A DNA stretch of 7,806 bases from the NCBI GenBank assembly GCA_029563245.1, contig JAKQSG010000153.1:1-7806 (forward strand), written 5' to 3'. The position numbers were made by a program, and so were the translations under genes. The DNA comes from Candidatus Omnitrophota bacterium (GTDB lineage: Bacteria > Omnitrophota > Gorgyraeia > Gygaellales > Profunditerraquicolaceae). Shown here one piece after another: positions 1-6,768 of the stretch (position 1 is the first letter of the stretch; every line of letters starts with the position of its first letter). Below the pieces are notes generated by a model. It was given only the letters and a program-made list of their open reading frames with translations. It was not told the origin of the DNA and ran no database searches.

Positions 1-135
1 CTTATAGATACGCTGGGGATGCTGCAGGATAAGACTAAAGGCAATTTAAATGATGGTGAGTATAAGTTGTTAGAGAATCTACTTTATGATTTAAGAAGCA
101 TCTACCTTTCTAAAGAAAAAGGAGAGAAGAAATGA
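1..135 (+). CDS. DUF1844 domain protein, C-terminal end (5' truncated by window)
   Basis: The window opens inside a reading frame that runs 44 codons to a TGA at 133-135. The visible peptide begins LIDTLGMLQDKTKGNL and continues through LLENLLYDLR to a lysine-rich tail. This matches the C-terminal helical part of DUF1844 proteins, which typically read 'IDxLxMLQEKTKGNLxxxExxLLexLLYDLR'. The function of the family is not established, so none is assigned. The gene overlaps the next one by 4 nt (ATGA at 132-135), indicating translational coupling with the small zinc-ribbon gene downstream. The N-terminal part and start codon lie outside the window. The family assignment rests on motif recognition in a short fragment, but the motif is distinctive. 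Confidence 0.75.
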   Translation, partial: LIDTLGMLQDKTKGNLNDGEYKLLENLLYDLRSIYLSKEKGEKK

Positions 136-287
136 TCGATAAAGAGCTGTTGGATATATTGGCTTGTCCTTCTTGCAAAGGGGATGTTTTTATGAAAGAA
201 AATAAAATTATCTGCAAAAAGTGCGGCAAGAAGTATCCCATTAAAGAAGGCATCCCGGTGATGCTCATTGATGAGGCAGAGGATTAA
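132..287 (+). CDS. Trm112-family (UPF0434/YcaR-like) small zinc-ribbon protein
   Basis: This 51-residue protein starts at an ATG that overlaps the upstream stop codon, with GGAG at 121-124 as a well-placed ribosome binding site. It begins MIDKELLDILACPSCKGDV, the usual opening of Trm112/UPF0434 proteins. It carries two cysteine pairs, CPSC (about residues 12-15) and CKKC (about 28-31), which would form a zinc ribbon, and ends with a YPIKEGIPVML segment typical of the family. Eukaryotic and archaeal Trm112 activates methyltransferases. The bacterial short forms are poorly understood and may act as small partners or stabilisers of other enzymes. All four putative metal ligands are present and the length (usually 50-70 residues) is normal, so it appears intact. 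It sits 2 nt before aroQ. The partner is unknown. Confidence 0.85.
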   Translation: MIDKELLDILACPSCKGDVFMKENKIICKKCGKKYPIKEGIPVMLIDEAED

Positions 288-289
288 AT

Positions 290-724
290 ATGAAAAAGGT
301 ACTGGTGATACATGGCCCTAATCTTGATTTACTGGGCAAAAGAGAACCGAAGGTTTACGGAAGGGTTACTCTTAAGAGTATCAATAGCGGGTTAAAAAGA
401 ATAGCAAAGGCACGTAAGATCTCTCTTACCATAAAGCAATCTAACCATGAAGGTGTGATTGTGGACTTGATAACCGGTTCAGGCAAGAAATTTGATGCGC
501 TTCTGATTAACCCGGCAGCTTATACTCATACCAGCGTTGCTATACGCGACGCTATTGCCGCTACAGGTATTATAACCGTTGAGGTCCATCTTTCCAATAT
601 CTACGCCCGTGAAGAATTCCGCCACCAATCATTAATCAGCCCGGTTTCCCATGGGACAATTTTAGGTTTTGGCGCTCAAAGCTATTATCTTGGGCTGGAA
701 GCAATCTTAGACCTAATTCAATAA
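290..724 (+). CDS. aroQ: 3-dehydroquinate dehydratase, type II
   Basis: This cytosolic enzyme dehydrates 3-dehydroquinate to 3-dehydroshikimate, the third step of the shikimate pathway to aromatic amino acids. The 144-residue length is typical for the dodecameric type II class. The N-terminal signature GPNLDLLGKREPKVYG (residues 9-24) holds the flexible active-site loop with Arg18 and the catalytic Tyr23. NPAAYTH (74-80) provides the substrate-binding Asn74. The catalytic His100 lies in VEVHLSN, followed by the conserved segment IYAREEFRHQS. The C-terminal GFGAQSYYLGL is also canonical. The ATG at 290 has AGAGG at 278-282 as a ribosome binding site. The stop overlaps the next start by one base (TAATG, 722-726). 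In Bacillus subtilis the aroQ homologue yqhS is likewise followed by yqhT and efp. Identification is secure. Confidence 0.97.
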   Translation: MKKVLVIHGPNLDLLGKREPKVYGRVTLKSINSGLKRIAKARKISLTIKQSNHEGVIVDLITGSGKKFDALLINPAAYTHTSVAIRDAIAATGIITVEVHLSNIYAREEFRHQSLISPVSHGTILGFGAQSYYLGLEAILDLIQ

Positions 725-1782
725 TGAATGCCCTCCGGGATCTTGTAAAAAGGCTCAAGCCAAGCGGTTTAGACGGTTTTATTATTTCTTCCTCCAGCAA
801 CTTATCGTATCTTACCGGATATTTCAACCCGGATGCCTATCTGCTGGTTTCACCAAAGGGTAGTATTTATTTTACGGATTCCAGGTATGCCCAAAGTGCC
901 AAGGAAACCCTTAAAGGTTTCCTTCCGGTTAGGATTGCCAATGGTACTGTCTTTAGTTCAATCCCCCGGGCCTGTAGCGAATTAGGCCTGAAAAGGATCG
1001 GTTTTGAAGAGCGCCACTTACCTTATGCAGAATACAAGATTATCAGGCAGTCTTTAAAGCTTAAGAGTATCCTTGTGCCTACCCATGGGGTTATTGAAGG
1101 TATGAGGGAGATAAAAAGCCCTGAGGAATTGACCAAGATCAAAAAGGCGCTTAAAATTACCGCTTTAGCCTTTGAATTTATTAAAGGTTTTATTCATCCT
1201 GGCCTCAGCGAAGCAGAGGTAGCCGCAGAATTAGAACGTTTTATACGTTACCAGGGGGCAAGGGGATCGTCTTTTGATATTATTGTTGCTTACGGCCCAA
1301 ACTCCGTTTACCCGCATCATAATCCTACAGCAAAAAAGCTGGGAAGTACCGGCAATGTTCTTGTTGATTTAGGCGTTGATTACCTGGGTTATAAATCCGA
1401 CTTGACAAGGGTGTTATTTTTGGGTAAAATTAATATTCTTGCCCGGCGTGTATATGCATTGGTGGCCAGGGCTCAGGAAATTGCGATTAAGATGGTTAAA
1501 CCGGGAGTTAGCATCGGTTCTATTGATGCTGCCAGCCGTAAATATATTACCAGCAAGGGTTACGGTAATAATTTTATACACAGCTTAGGGCATGGAGTAG
1601 GGCTGGATATTCACGAAAGCCCCAATATCCATAGTAAGAATGAAGATTTACTAAAAGAGGGTATGGTTTTTACGGTTGAGCCGGCAATTTACCTTCCAGG
1701 CAAATTCGGGATAAGAATAGAGGATATGGTTTTAGTAACAAAAAACGGATGCGAGGTGTTAAGTGGCGCTGTCAATAAATGA
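724..1782 (+). CDS. pepP: Xaa-Pro aminopeptidase (M24 metallopeptidase, YqhT-like)
   Basis: This predicted cytosolic di-metal aminopeptidase would remove N-terminal residues that precede proline. Residues 1-125 form a creatinase-type N-terminal domain (SSNLSYLTGYF, then FTDSRY). Residues 132-345 form the pita-bread M24 domain. The five metal ligands are all visible: Asp215 (VDLG), Asp226 (YKSDLTR), His290 (SLGHGVGLDIHESP), Glu319 (FTVEPAIY) and Glu333 (GIRIEDM). PHHNPT at 197-202 supplies the usual substrate-binding histidines. At 352 residues it is the size of the short Bacillus YqhT-type enzymes rather than the longer E. coli PepP. Its ATG overlaps the aroQ stop by one base, and no clear ribosome binding site precedes it, so reinitiation after aroQ is likely. 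Its 3' end overlaps efp by 20 nt. A prolidase (dipeptidase) activity cannot be excluded from sequence alone. Confidence 0.92.
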   Translation: MNALRDLVKRLKPSGLDGFIISSSSNLSYLTGYFNPDAYLLVSPKGSIYFTDSRYAQSAKETLKGFLPVRIANGTVFSSIPRACSELGLKRIGFEERHLPYAEYKIIRQSLKLKSILVPTHGVIEGMREIKSPEELTKIKKALKITALAFEFIKGFIHPGLSEAEVAAELERFIRYQGARGSSFDIIVAYGPNSVYPHHNPTAKKLGSTGNVLVDLGVDYLGYKSDLTRVLFLGKINILARRVYALVARAQEIAIKMVKPGVSIGSIDAASRKYITSKGYGNNFIHSLGHGVGLDIHESPNIHSKNEDLLKEGMVFTVEPAIYLPGKFGIRIEDMVLVTKNGCEVLSGAVNK

Positions 1783-2326
1783 AATAAAATCAGGAGTTAC
1801 CATATTAATCGACAGGGATGTTTATGTGGTTGTTGATGCCCAGCATGTCAAGCCGGGTAAGGGCGCGGCTTTTGTGCGGGCTAAACTTAGGAATATGAGG
1901 AATTCTAATATCCAGGAGAAGACCTTTCGCGGAGACGAAAAGATTGAACAGGCCTATGTTGAGGAGCGTAAACTTCAGTATCAGTACAATTCCGGTCACC
2001 TGTATCATTTTATGGACCAGGAGAATTTTGAAGAGATAGCCGTATCTGAGGAAGCCCTGGGAGATAAACGCACTTTCTTAAAAGATAATATTGAGGTATT
2101 GGGTTATTTTTTTAAAGATGACCCTTTATCTATTAACCTGCCTAATTTTATTGAGCTTGAGATTACCCATACTGAACCGGGGATAAAGGGGGATACGGCT
2201 AAAAGCGGGACTAAGCCTGCCCAGGTAGAAACGGGCGCGACAATTCAGGTTCCGCTTTTTGTCGATGTTGGAGACAGAGTGAAAGTTGATACCCGTACCG
2301 GAGAATATGTCGAAAGGATCAATTAA
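1763..2326 (+). CDS. efp: Translation elongation factor P
   Basis: EF-P binds ribosomes stalled at consecutive prolines and stimulates peptide-bond formation. The 187-residue protein has the complete three-domain family layout. The N-terminal KOW-like domain carries the tip loop HVKPGKGAAFVRAKL. Lys33 in that loop is the residue that carries the post-translational modification in lysine-type EF-Ps. It is not the arginine variant that is rhamnosylated by EarP. The C-terminal OB domain has the signature GDTAKSGTKPAQVETGA and ends in YVERIN. The start is a GTG at 1763, with AGGTG a few bases upstream (1754-1758), inside the last codons of pepP. The Lys-type loop with PGKGAAFVR resembles the Bacillus form. 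No modification enzyme is encoded in this window. Position directly after a YqhT-type peptidase is conserved in Bacillus. Confidence 0.96.
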   Translation: MALSINEIKSGVTILIDRDVYVVVDAQHVKPGKGAAFVRAKLRNMRNSNIQEKTFRGDEKIEQAYVEERKLQYQYNSGHLYHFMDQENFEEIAVSEEALGDKRTFLKDNIEVLGYFFKDDPLSINLPNFIELEITHTEPGIKGDTAKSGTKPAQVETGATIQVPLFVDVGDRVKVDTRTGEYVERIN

Positions 2327-2344
2327 AAAGAAGGAAGGCTAGGA

Positions 2345-2800
2345 ATGAATATTAAAGAGATAAAAGAAATGGTTAACCTGATGAATGATAATGGCCTTAT
2401 GGAACTGGAGATAGAAAAAGATGGTATGCGTATCAGGCTAAAGAAAACTTCTGTTAGCCCCGAAGGGTTTAGCGGCCCGGTTGTAGTTGAACGTGAAAGG
2501 GTGGCTGATCTACCTGTAAGGCCAGCCCACCAGGACCAAAAGGAACCGTCTCCTATCAAGTCAGTAGAGATTAAGTCACCTATGGTTGGTACGTTTTACC
2601 GCGCTCCAAGCCCAGAGTCCCCGGCCTATGTTGAGGTGGGCCAAAATGTAGAACCGGGCCAGGTAATTTGCATAATTGAGGCTATGAAGCTGATGAATGA
2701 AATTAAGGCAGAGGTAAAAGGAAAGATAATTGAGATCTTAGTTGATAATGCTGAGCCTATTGAGTTTGGCCAGACCATCTTTTTAATAGAGCCACTTTAA
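2345..2800 (+). CDS. accB: Biotin carboxyl carrier protein of acetyl-CoA carboxylase
   Basis: AccB carries the biotin that shuttles CO2 from biotin carboxylase (AccC) to the carboxyltransferase (AccAD) in malonyl-CoA synthesis for fatty acids. The 151-residue protein has an N-terminal helical segment starting MNIKEIKEMVNLMNDNG, a proline- and charge-rich linker (about 37-72) and a C-terminal biotinyl domain (about 73-151). The biotin acceptor is Lys115 in EAMKLMNEI, with Leu after the lysine where E. coli has Met. The thumb segment SPMVGTFYRAPSPESPAY (78-95) is present, typical of AccB and absent from many other biotinyl domains. A GAAGG ribosome binding site lies about 7 nt before the ATG. 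It is 18 nt downstream of efp and 7 nt upstream of accC. accA and accD are not in the window. Confidence 0.96.
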   Translation: MNIKEIKEMVNLMNDNGLMELEIEKDGMRIRLKKTSVSPEGFSGPVVVERERVADLPVRPAHQDQKEPSPIKSVEIKSPMVGTFYRAPSPESPAYVEVGQNVEPGQVICIIEAMKLMNEIKAEVKGKIIEILVDNAEPIEFGQTIFLIEPL

Positions 2801-2807
2801 AGCAAAA

Positions 2808-4169
2808 ATGTTTTCTAAAATACTTATCGCTAATCGTGGCGAAATAGCACTAAGAATTATCCGCGCCTGCCGTGAATTAGGAATACGAACGGTGGCGGTT
2901 TATTCTCAAACGGATAAAAATTGCCTTCATGTGCGTTTTGCGGATGAAGCTGTTTGTATTGGACAAGCCGCATCCTCCAGCAGTTACCTCAATATACCCG
3001 CCATTATTAGTGCCGCAGAGATTACCGATGTAGAGGCTATACATCCTGGTTATGGATTTTTAGCAGAAAACGCTCATTTTGCCGAGATATGCCAGTCATG
3101 CAAGATTACATTTATAGGGCCTACTCCTGCCAATATAAGGTTGATGGGGGATAAGTTGGCGGCAAGAACGTCGATGCATAAAGCTGGATTACCGATTGTC
3201 CCGGGGAGTGCTGCTGCCATTAAAAATAAAGAAGAAGCGCTTAAGACTGCAAAGGCTATAGGTTATCCCGTGATAATTAAGGCTGCTGCCGGAGGCGGAG
3301 GCAAGGGGATGCGTATATGTCATAATGATTTAACTCTGGTGTCCAGCATTATGACTGCGCAATCAGAGGCTGAGGCTAATTTCGGTAACTCCAATGTTTA
3401 TATTGAAAAATATATTGAAAAACCACGCCATATTGAAGTCCAGATTATCGCGGATAAATCCGGGCATGTATTGCAATTAGGCGAGAGGGATTGCAGCATT
3501 CAAAGAAGGCATCAAAAACTCTTAGAGGAATCTCCTTCTCCTGTCGTTGACAGCAAGATGCGTAAGAGACTGGGTGATTTGGTTTTAAAGGGGATGAAGT
3601 CTGTTAATTATATAAGCTGCGGGACCATAGAGTTTCTTTTGGATAGTACTACTAATAATTTTTATTTTATGGAGATGAATACCCGCATTCAAGTAGAGCA
3701 TCCTGTGACCGAGATGGTAACGGGGATAGATTTGATTAAAGAGCAGATTAAGGTTGCCGCAGGAGAGAGATTAAAAATTCACCAGGAAAATATCCAGATC
3801 AAAGGGGCGGCGATAGAATGCAGAATAAACGCAGAGGATTCGGATAACGGGTTTATGCCTTCTCCGGGAAAGATTGAATCTTTGGTTTTACCAGGCGGTC
3901 CTAATGTAAGGGTTGATACACATATGTATGCTGGATATGAAGTTCCTCCCTACTATGATTCCCTGCTTGCAAAACTGATCGTTTACGGGCATAACCGCCA
4001 GGAGGCTATCAGGACAATGTATAGGGCCTTAAGTGAATTCCACGTTGCCCCTATAAAAACAACCATACCCTTTCATCTTAAACTGATGGAGAATCCTTTG
4101 TTTTTAAGAGGCGATATCTCGACCCATTTTATCCAGGATATGCTGAAAGAAGAAAACAAGGGGGAATAA
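2808..4169 (+). CDS. accC: Biotin carboxylase subunit of acetyl-CoA carboxylase
   Basis: AccC uses ATP and bicarbonate to carboxylate the biotin on AccB. The 453-residue length matches the usual 445-455. The N-terminal domain starts MFSKILIANRGEIALRIIRA and includes HPGYGFLAEN (79-88). The ATP-grasp region includes Lys116 (MGDK), the glycine-rich lid AAAGGGGKGMRI with Lys158 just before it, and EKPRHIEVQ. Active-site residues visible include Lys237 (RRHQKLLEE), Glu275, Glu289, Asn291 and Arg293 (FMEMNTRIQVEH), Glu297, and Arg339 in ECRINAED. The C-terminal biotin carboxylase domain ends near 445. No carboxyltransferase or biotinyl domain is fused, so this is the stand-alone bacterial subunit rather than a pyruvate or propionyl-CoA carboxylase. 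The spacer to accB has no good Shine-Dalgarno motif, suggesting coupling to accB translation. Its stop overlaps the next start by one base. Confidence 0.96.
   Translation: MFSKILIANRGEIALRIIRACRELGIRTVAVYSQTDKNCLHVRFADEAVCIGQAASSSSYLNIPAIISAAEITDVEAIHPGYGFLAENAHFAEICQSCKITFIGPTPANIRLMGDKLAARTSMHKAGLPIVPGSAAAIKNKEEALKTAKAIGYPVIIKAAAGGGGKGMRICHNDLTLVSSIMTAQSEAEANFGNSNVYIEKYIEKPRHIEVQIIADKSGHVLQLGERDCSIQRRHQKLLEESPSPVVDSKMRKRLGDLVLKGMKSVNYISCGTIEFLLDSTTNNFYFMEMNTRIQVEHPVTEMVTGIDLIKEQIKVAAGERLKIHQENIQIKGAAIECRINAEDSDNGFMPSPGKIESLVLPGGPNVRVDTHMYAGYEVPPYYDSLLAKLIVYGHNRQEAIRTMYRALSEFHVAPIKTTIPFHLKLMENPLFLRGDISTHFIQDMLKEENKGE
4158..4165 (+). promoter_or_regulatory. Ribosome binding site deciding the start of the Asp23 gene
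   Basis: A strong purine run AAGGGGGA lies at the very end of accC. Two in-frame ATGs follow, at 4169 and 4172. The last G is only 4 nt from the first ATG and 7 nt from the second, so the second start may be used more often. The two alternatives differ by a single methionine, so the choice has no effect on the protein core. Confidence 0.55.
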
Positions 4170-4525
4170 TGATGGTCCGCGAAGAATCACGTACGGATTT
4201 AGGCTTAATAAGGGTGCATAAGAATGCAATCTCCTCGATTGCCTCTATTGCGGCTATGGATGTCCCTGGCGTAAAATCTGTAAGCACTAGCTTAAGGACC
4301 AAGTTAATGGATTTAATAGGGAATAAAGGAAGCGCGGATATTAAGGTGGAGATTAATAAAAATGATGAGGTTAAAATAGATATTCCGGTATTAGTAAGAT
4401 ATGGTTTTAATATTCCCGAGATAGCAAATGCAGTCCAGGAAAATGTCCGTCTGTCCCTGGAGAAGATGACTAACCTCTCTGTTAGAGATATAAATGTTAA
4501 TATAGTAGGAATAGAAAGGGGTTAA
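4169..4525 (+). CDS. Asp23/Gls24 family (YqhY-like) protein
   Basis: This 118-residue protein has the Asp23/Gls24 pattern. It opens with a LGLIRVHKNAISSIASIAA segment (11-29), followed by VPGVKSV (32-38), a beta strand pair in VKIDIPVLVRYGFNIPEIA (68-86), and a C-terminal helix-strand ending in VRDINVNIVGI. It lacks a signal peptide or membrane segment and should be cytosolic. It directly follows accC with a one-base stop/start overlap. In Bacillus subtilis the family member yqhY sits in the same place after accB-accC and has been linked to acetyl-CoA carboxylase function. In Staphylococcus, Asp23 is held at the membrane by AmaP, and an AmaP-like gene lies 2 nt downstream here. Together the neighbours suggest a membrane-tethered Asp23 protein connected to lipid synthesis. 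The molecular function of the family is not known. Confidence 0.88.
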   Translation: MMVREESRTDLGLIRVHKNAISSIASIAAMDVPGVKSVSTSLRTKLMDLIGNKGSADIKVEINKNDEVKIDIPVLVRYGFNIPEIANAVQENVRLSLEKMTNLSVRDINVNIVGIERG

Positions 4526-4527
4526 TT

Positions 4528-5133
4528 ATGAGGATTTTTACAGTTCTTGGAATTTTCTTCTATGCATCGATTATAATCGTAGTTGGTATTGTTTTGGTTG
4601 CCTTCTCTTTTAATCTCCTGCACCCCCAAGATATTAACAATATGCTTAACTACGTGCAAAGTAGTATTAATTCTCGTATTATAACAGGGCTCTCTGGATT
4701 GCTATTGGTGCTTATCAGTTTTTCTTTTGCCCAATTAATTCTGGGGCGCCTGCAACGCGAAAAGACAATTGCTTTCTCTACTGCTTCGGGCGAGGTAACT
4801 ATTGCCCTTTCTGCGGTTGAGGATTTAATCCGCAGGCTTGCGGGAGTCATCCCGGAGATTAAAGAGCTGCGTCCGGATGTTATTGCCAATAAAAAAGGGA
4901 TTATCGTTGATTTAAGGGTTATTCTGAATAAGGAAGTTAACATCCCTGAGCTGACATCTCGTCTTCAGGAAATCGCGCGTTCCCGCATACAAGAAGTTTT
5001 GGGGGTAGAAGAGCAGATTGTTGTTAAAATTCATGTAGCAAAGATTGCCGCAGCTGAAGATAGAGAAAAAAGAAAGAGGGATCAGGAAAGGGAAAATCCA
5101 GTAGCGCCTTTTAGCGGATACGGAAAAATATAA
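4528..5133 (+). CDS. amaP: AmaP-like alkaline shock membrane anchor protein with Asp23-like domain
   Basis: This 201-residue protein has two hydrophobic helices, residues about 4-31 and 51-72. A roughly 19-residue polar loop (PQDINNMLNYVQSSINS) lies between them. This hairpin is followed by a soluble domain (about 86-173) and a highly charged tail (about 177-189, rich in Lys, Arg and Glu). The soluble domain resembles the Asp23 protein encoded just upstream: GEVTIALSAVEDLIRRLAG, then IIVDLRVILNKEVNIPELTSRL and a closing strand VVKIHVAKI. The layout fits AmaP, the inner-membrane anchor that recruits Asp23 in staphylococci. The ATG has GAAAGGGG at 4514-4521 as a ribosome binding site. The adjacent Asp23 gene is the obvious partner. 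Assignment comes from architecture and context. The exact name is a family-level call. Confidence 0.82.
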   Translation: MRIFTVLGIFFYASIIIVVGIVLVAFSFNLLHPQDINNMLNYVQSSINSRIITGLSGLLLVLISFSFAQLILGRLQREKTIAFSTASGEVTIALSAVEDLIRRLAGVIPEIKELRPDVIANKKGIIVDLRVILNKEVNIPELTSRLQEIARSRIQEVLGVEEQIVVKIHVAKIAAAEDREKRKRDQERENPVAPFSGYGKI

Positions 5134-5136
5134 AAC

Positions 5137-5143
5137 AAAGGAG
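5137..5143 (+). promoter_or_regulatory. Strong ribosome binding site for pfkA
   Basis: AAAGGAG lies 9 nt before the ATG at 5153, within the longest intergenic gap of the window (5134-5152). It fixes the start of the phosphofructokinase gene. No promoter-like hexamers or terminator hairpin are seen in this gap, so transcription probably reads through from the amaP gene. Confidence 0.75.
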
Positions 5144-5152
5144 AATAATAAG

Positions 5153-6184
5153 ATGGAAAGGATTGGTATACTTACCGGAGGGGGAGATTGTCCGGGTTTA
5201 AATCCGGTTATTCGTGCAGCAGTAAGGAAAGGAATTTTAGAGGGATATGAATTCTTAGGCATTAAGGATGGCTGGAAGGGCTTGGTTGAGAACATGACCA
5301 TGCCTTTAGATATTAATTCTGTCTCGGGGATACTCCATAAAGGAGGGACTATCCTGGGTACGTCCAGGACAAACCCTTATAAAAAGGAAGGCGGTATAGA
5401 AAAAGTAAAAGCTAATTTCAAAAAGATGGGTTTATCTGCCTTAATCGCCATCGGCGGAGAGGATACCCTGGGAGTTGCTTCAAAATTGGTTGATGATGGG
5501 GTAACTAATATAGTGGGGGTACCAAAGACTATCGATAATGATTTATCTTCAACGGATTATACCTTTGGTTTTGATACTGCCTTGAATATCGCAACCGAGT
5601 GTATTGATCGGTTACATAGCACTGCAGAGAGCCACCATAGGGTTATTGTCGTAGAGGTCATGGGAAGGCATGCCGGCTGGATTGCGGTTGAGGCAGGTAT
5701 AGCAGGCGGAGCCGATGTAACCTTAATTCCTGAGGTAGCGATTAATATTGAAGAGGTTTGTAATACCATTACAAAAAGGCATAACCGAGGGAAGAACTTT
5801 AGTATAGTAGTGGTAGCAGAGGGTGCCCAGTTTGAGAATAAGGGTGTGGTACTCCAGGAGCAGAAGCTTGATGCCTTCGGACATGTAAGGCTGGGAGGTA
5901 TTGGCGAGGCCTTGGCCGGAGAAATTGAGAAGAGGACAGGTTTTGAAACCCGAGTCAGCGTATTAGGCCATATCCAAAGAGGAGGCACTCCTACTGCGTT
6001 TGACCGTGTGCTGGGAACAAGGCTGGGGGTAAAGGCAGTAGAGCTGATTAAAGCCAGGAAATTCGGTAGAATGGTAGCTCTGCAGGGGATTAAGGTAATC
6101 GATGTCCCGTTAAAGGATGCGGTTAAGGAACTTAAGACCGTAGATCTGGAACTTTTCAATATTGCCAAGGTTTTTTCTTCGTAG
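5153..6184 (+). CDS. pfkA: 6-phosphofructokinase, predicted PPi-dependent
   Basis: This cytosolic enzyme interconverts fructose-6-phosphate and fructose-1,6-bisphosphate. At 343 residues it is a single-unit PfkA-family protein. Motifs in order are LTGGGDCPGLNPVIRA (7-22), GGEDTLG (101-107), VPKTIDND (123-130) with the catalytic Asp128, the substrate-binding EVMGRHAGWIA, and GHIQRGGTPTAFDR. Two positions separate phosphoryl donors in this family. Residue 104 is Asp (Gly in ATP enzymes such as E. coli GGDGS), and residue 125 is Lys (Gly in ATP enzymes, PGTIDND). Both are the pyrophosphate-type residues, and GGEDTLG resembles the actinobacterial PPi enzyme group. A reversible PPi-dependent enzyme is therefore predicted, serving glycolysis and gluconeogenesis. 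The gene is preceded by a strong ribosome binding site and followed after 14 nt by gmhA. Donor specificity is inference from two residues. Confidence 0.93.
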   Translation: MERIGILTGGGDCPGLNPVIRAAVRKGILEGYEFLGIKDGWKGLVENMTMPLDINSVSGILHKGGTILGTSRTNPYKKEGGIEKVKANFKKMGLSALIAIGGEDTLGVASKLVDDGVTNIVGVPKTIDNDLSSTDYTFGFDTALNIATECIDRLHSTAESHHRVIVVEVMGRHAGWIAVEAGIAGGADVTLIPEVAINIEEVCNTITKRHNRGKNFSIVVVAEGAQFENKGVVLQEQKLDAFGHVRLGGIGEALAGEIEKRTGFETRVSVLGHIQRGGTPTAFDRVLGTRLGVKAVELIKARKFGRMVALQGIKVIDVPLKDAVKELKTVDLELFNIAKVFSS

Positions 6185-6198
6185 AAAGAGAGCCGAGT

Positions 6199-6768
6199 AT
6201 GCGCGATATTATTCAGGACGCTATCCTTGAAAGCATCAGGGTAAAAGAGGAACTTCTCAAGAAGAGCCTGCCGCAGATAATTGAAATAACTGAGAAGATA
6301 ATCTCTGCCATAAAAAAAGGCGGAAAACTTATAATCTTTGGGAACGGCGGGTCGGCAAGCGACGCGCAACATATTGCCGCAGAGCTGGTAGGCAGATTCA
6401 AGAAGGAGAGGCCTGCCTATCCGGCTATTGCCCTTACCGTAAACACCTCAATTATTACCGCACTATCTAATGATTACAGCTATGATATTATTTTTGCCCG
6501 TCAGATAGAGGCGCTTGCCAATAAATCAGATGTGGTTTTGGGTATTTCTACAAGCGGAAGAGCAAGAAATGTTGCATTAGGGTTAAAGCAGGCAAGGAAA
6601 ATGGGCCTCTCGACTATTCTTTTAACCGGATGTGACGGAGGTGACGCTGTTAATCATGCGGATCTTTCGCTGATAGTACCTTCAAATGTTACTGCCAGAA
6701 TACAGGAGAGCCATATTTTAATTGGGCACATCATATGCGAACTCATAGAAGGGTCCAACGTTCGGTAA
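6199..6768 (+). CDS. gmhA: Sedoheptulose-7-phosphate isomerase (phosphoheptose isomerase)
   Basis: GmhA converts sedoheptulose-7-phosphate to D-glycero-D-manno-heptose-7-phosphate, the first committed step to the ADP-heptose used in LPS inner cores and some glycoproteins. The 189-residue protein is one SIS domain of normal family length (about 190). FGNGGSASDAQHIAAELVGRF (47-67) and ISTSGRARNV (116-125) are the phosphosugar-binding loops. The zinc/catalytic residues known from E. coli GmhA are all matched with a constant 3-residue offset: His58, Glu62, Gln169 and His177. The ATG at 6199 follows a purine-rich AGAAAGAGAG stretch. The 3' end overlaps the presumed start of the adenylyltransferase gene by 34 nt. 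The pairing with that gene supports the heptose role over other SIS isomerases. Confidence 0.94.
   Translation: MRDIIQDAILESIRVKEELLKKSLPQIIEITEKIISAIKKGGKLIIFGNGGSASDAQHIAAELVGRFKKERPAYPAIALTVNTSIITALSNDYSYDIIFARQIEALANKSDVVLGISTSGRARNVALGLKQARKMGLSTILLTGCDGGDAVNHADLSLIVPSNVTARIQESHILIGHIICELIEGSNVR

Noticed and set aside
1763..1782. The 20-nt overlap of pepP and efp as a sign of a frameshift or mis-assembly.
   Set aside because: Both proteins are complete at this junction. PepP has its last metal ligand well before the end, and EF-P needs the GTG at 1763 to keep its normal N-terminus, so a natural overlap is the simpler reading.
3399..3422. A perfect 12-bp tandem repeat, TATATTGAAAAA twice.
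   Set aside because: It encodes YIEKYIEK inside accC, where biotin carboxylases normally have a similar 'VYxEKYxExPRHxE' segment. The repeat is explained by conserved protein sequence and codon choice.
5134..5152. A possible terminator or promoter in the longest intergenic gap.
   Set aside because: The gap is only 19 nt and holds a purine-rich ribosome binding site, with no inverted repeat, T-run or -10/-35 pair.
4912..5301. A 129-codon open frame on the minus strand across the amaP/pfkA junction.
   Set aside because: It covers conserved coding sequence on the plus strand, including the pfkA GGGDCPGLN motif. It shows no protein family and no convincing ribosome binding site.
5557..6372. A 271-codon open frame on the minus strand opposite pfkA and the start of gmhA.
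   Set aside because: It lies wholly opposite two well-identified genes with intact motifs. Its translation is rich in Ser, Thr and Pro with no recognisable domain, as expected of an antisense shadow.
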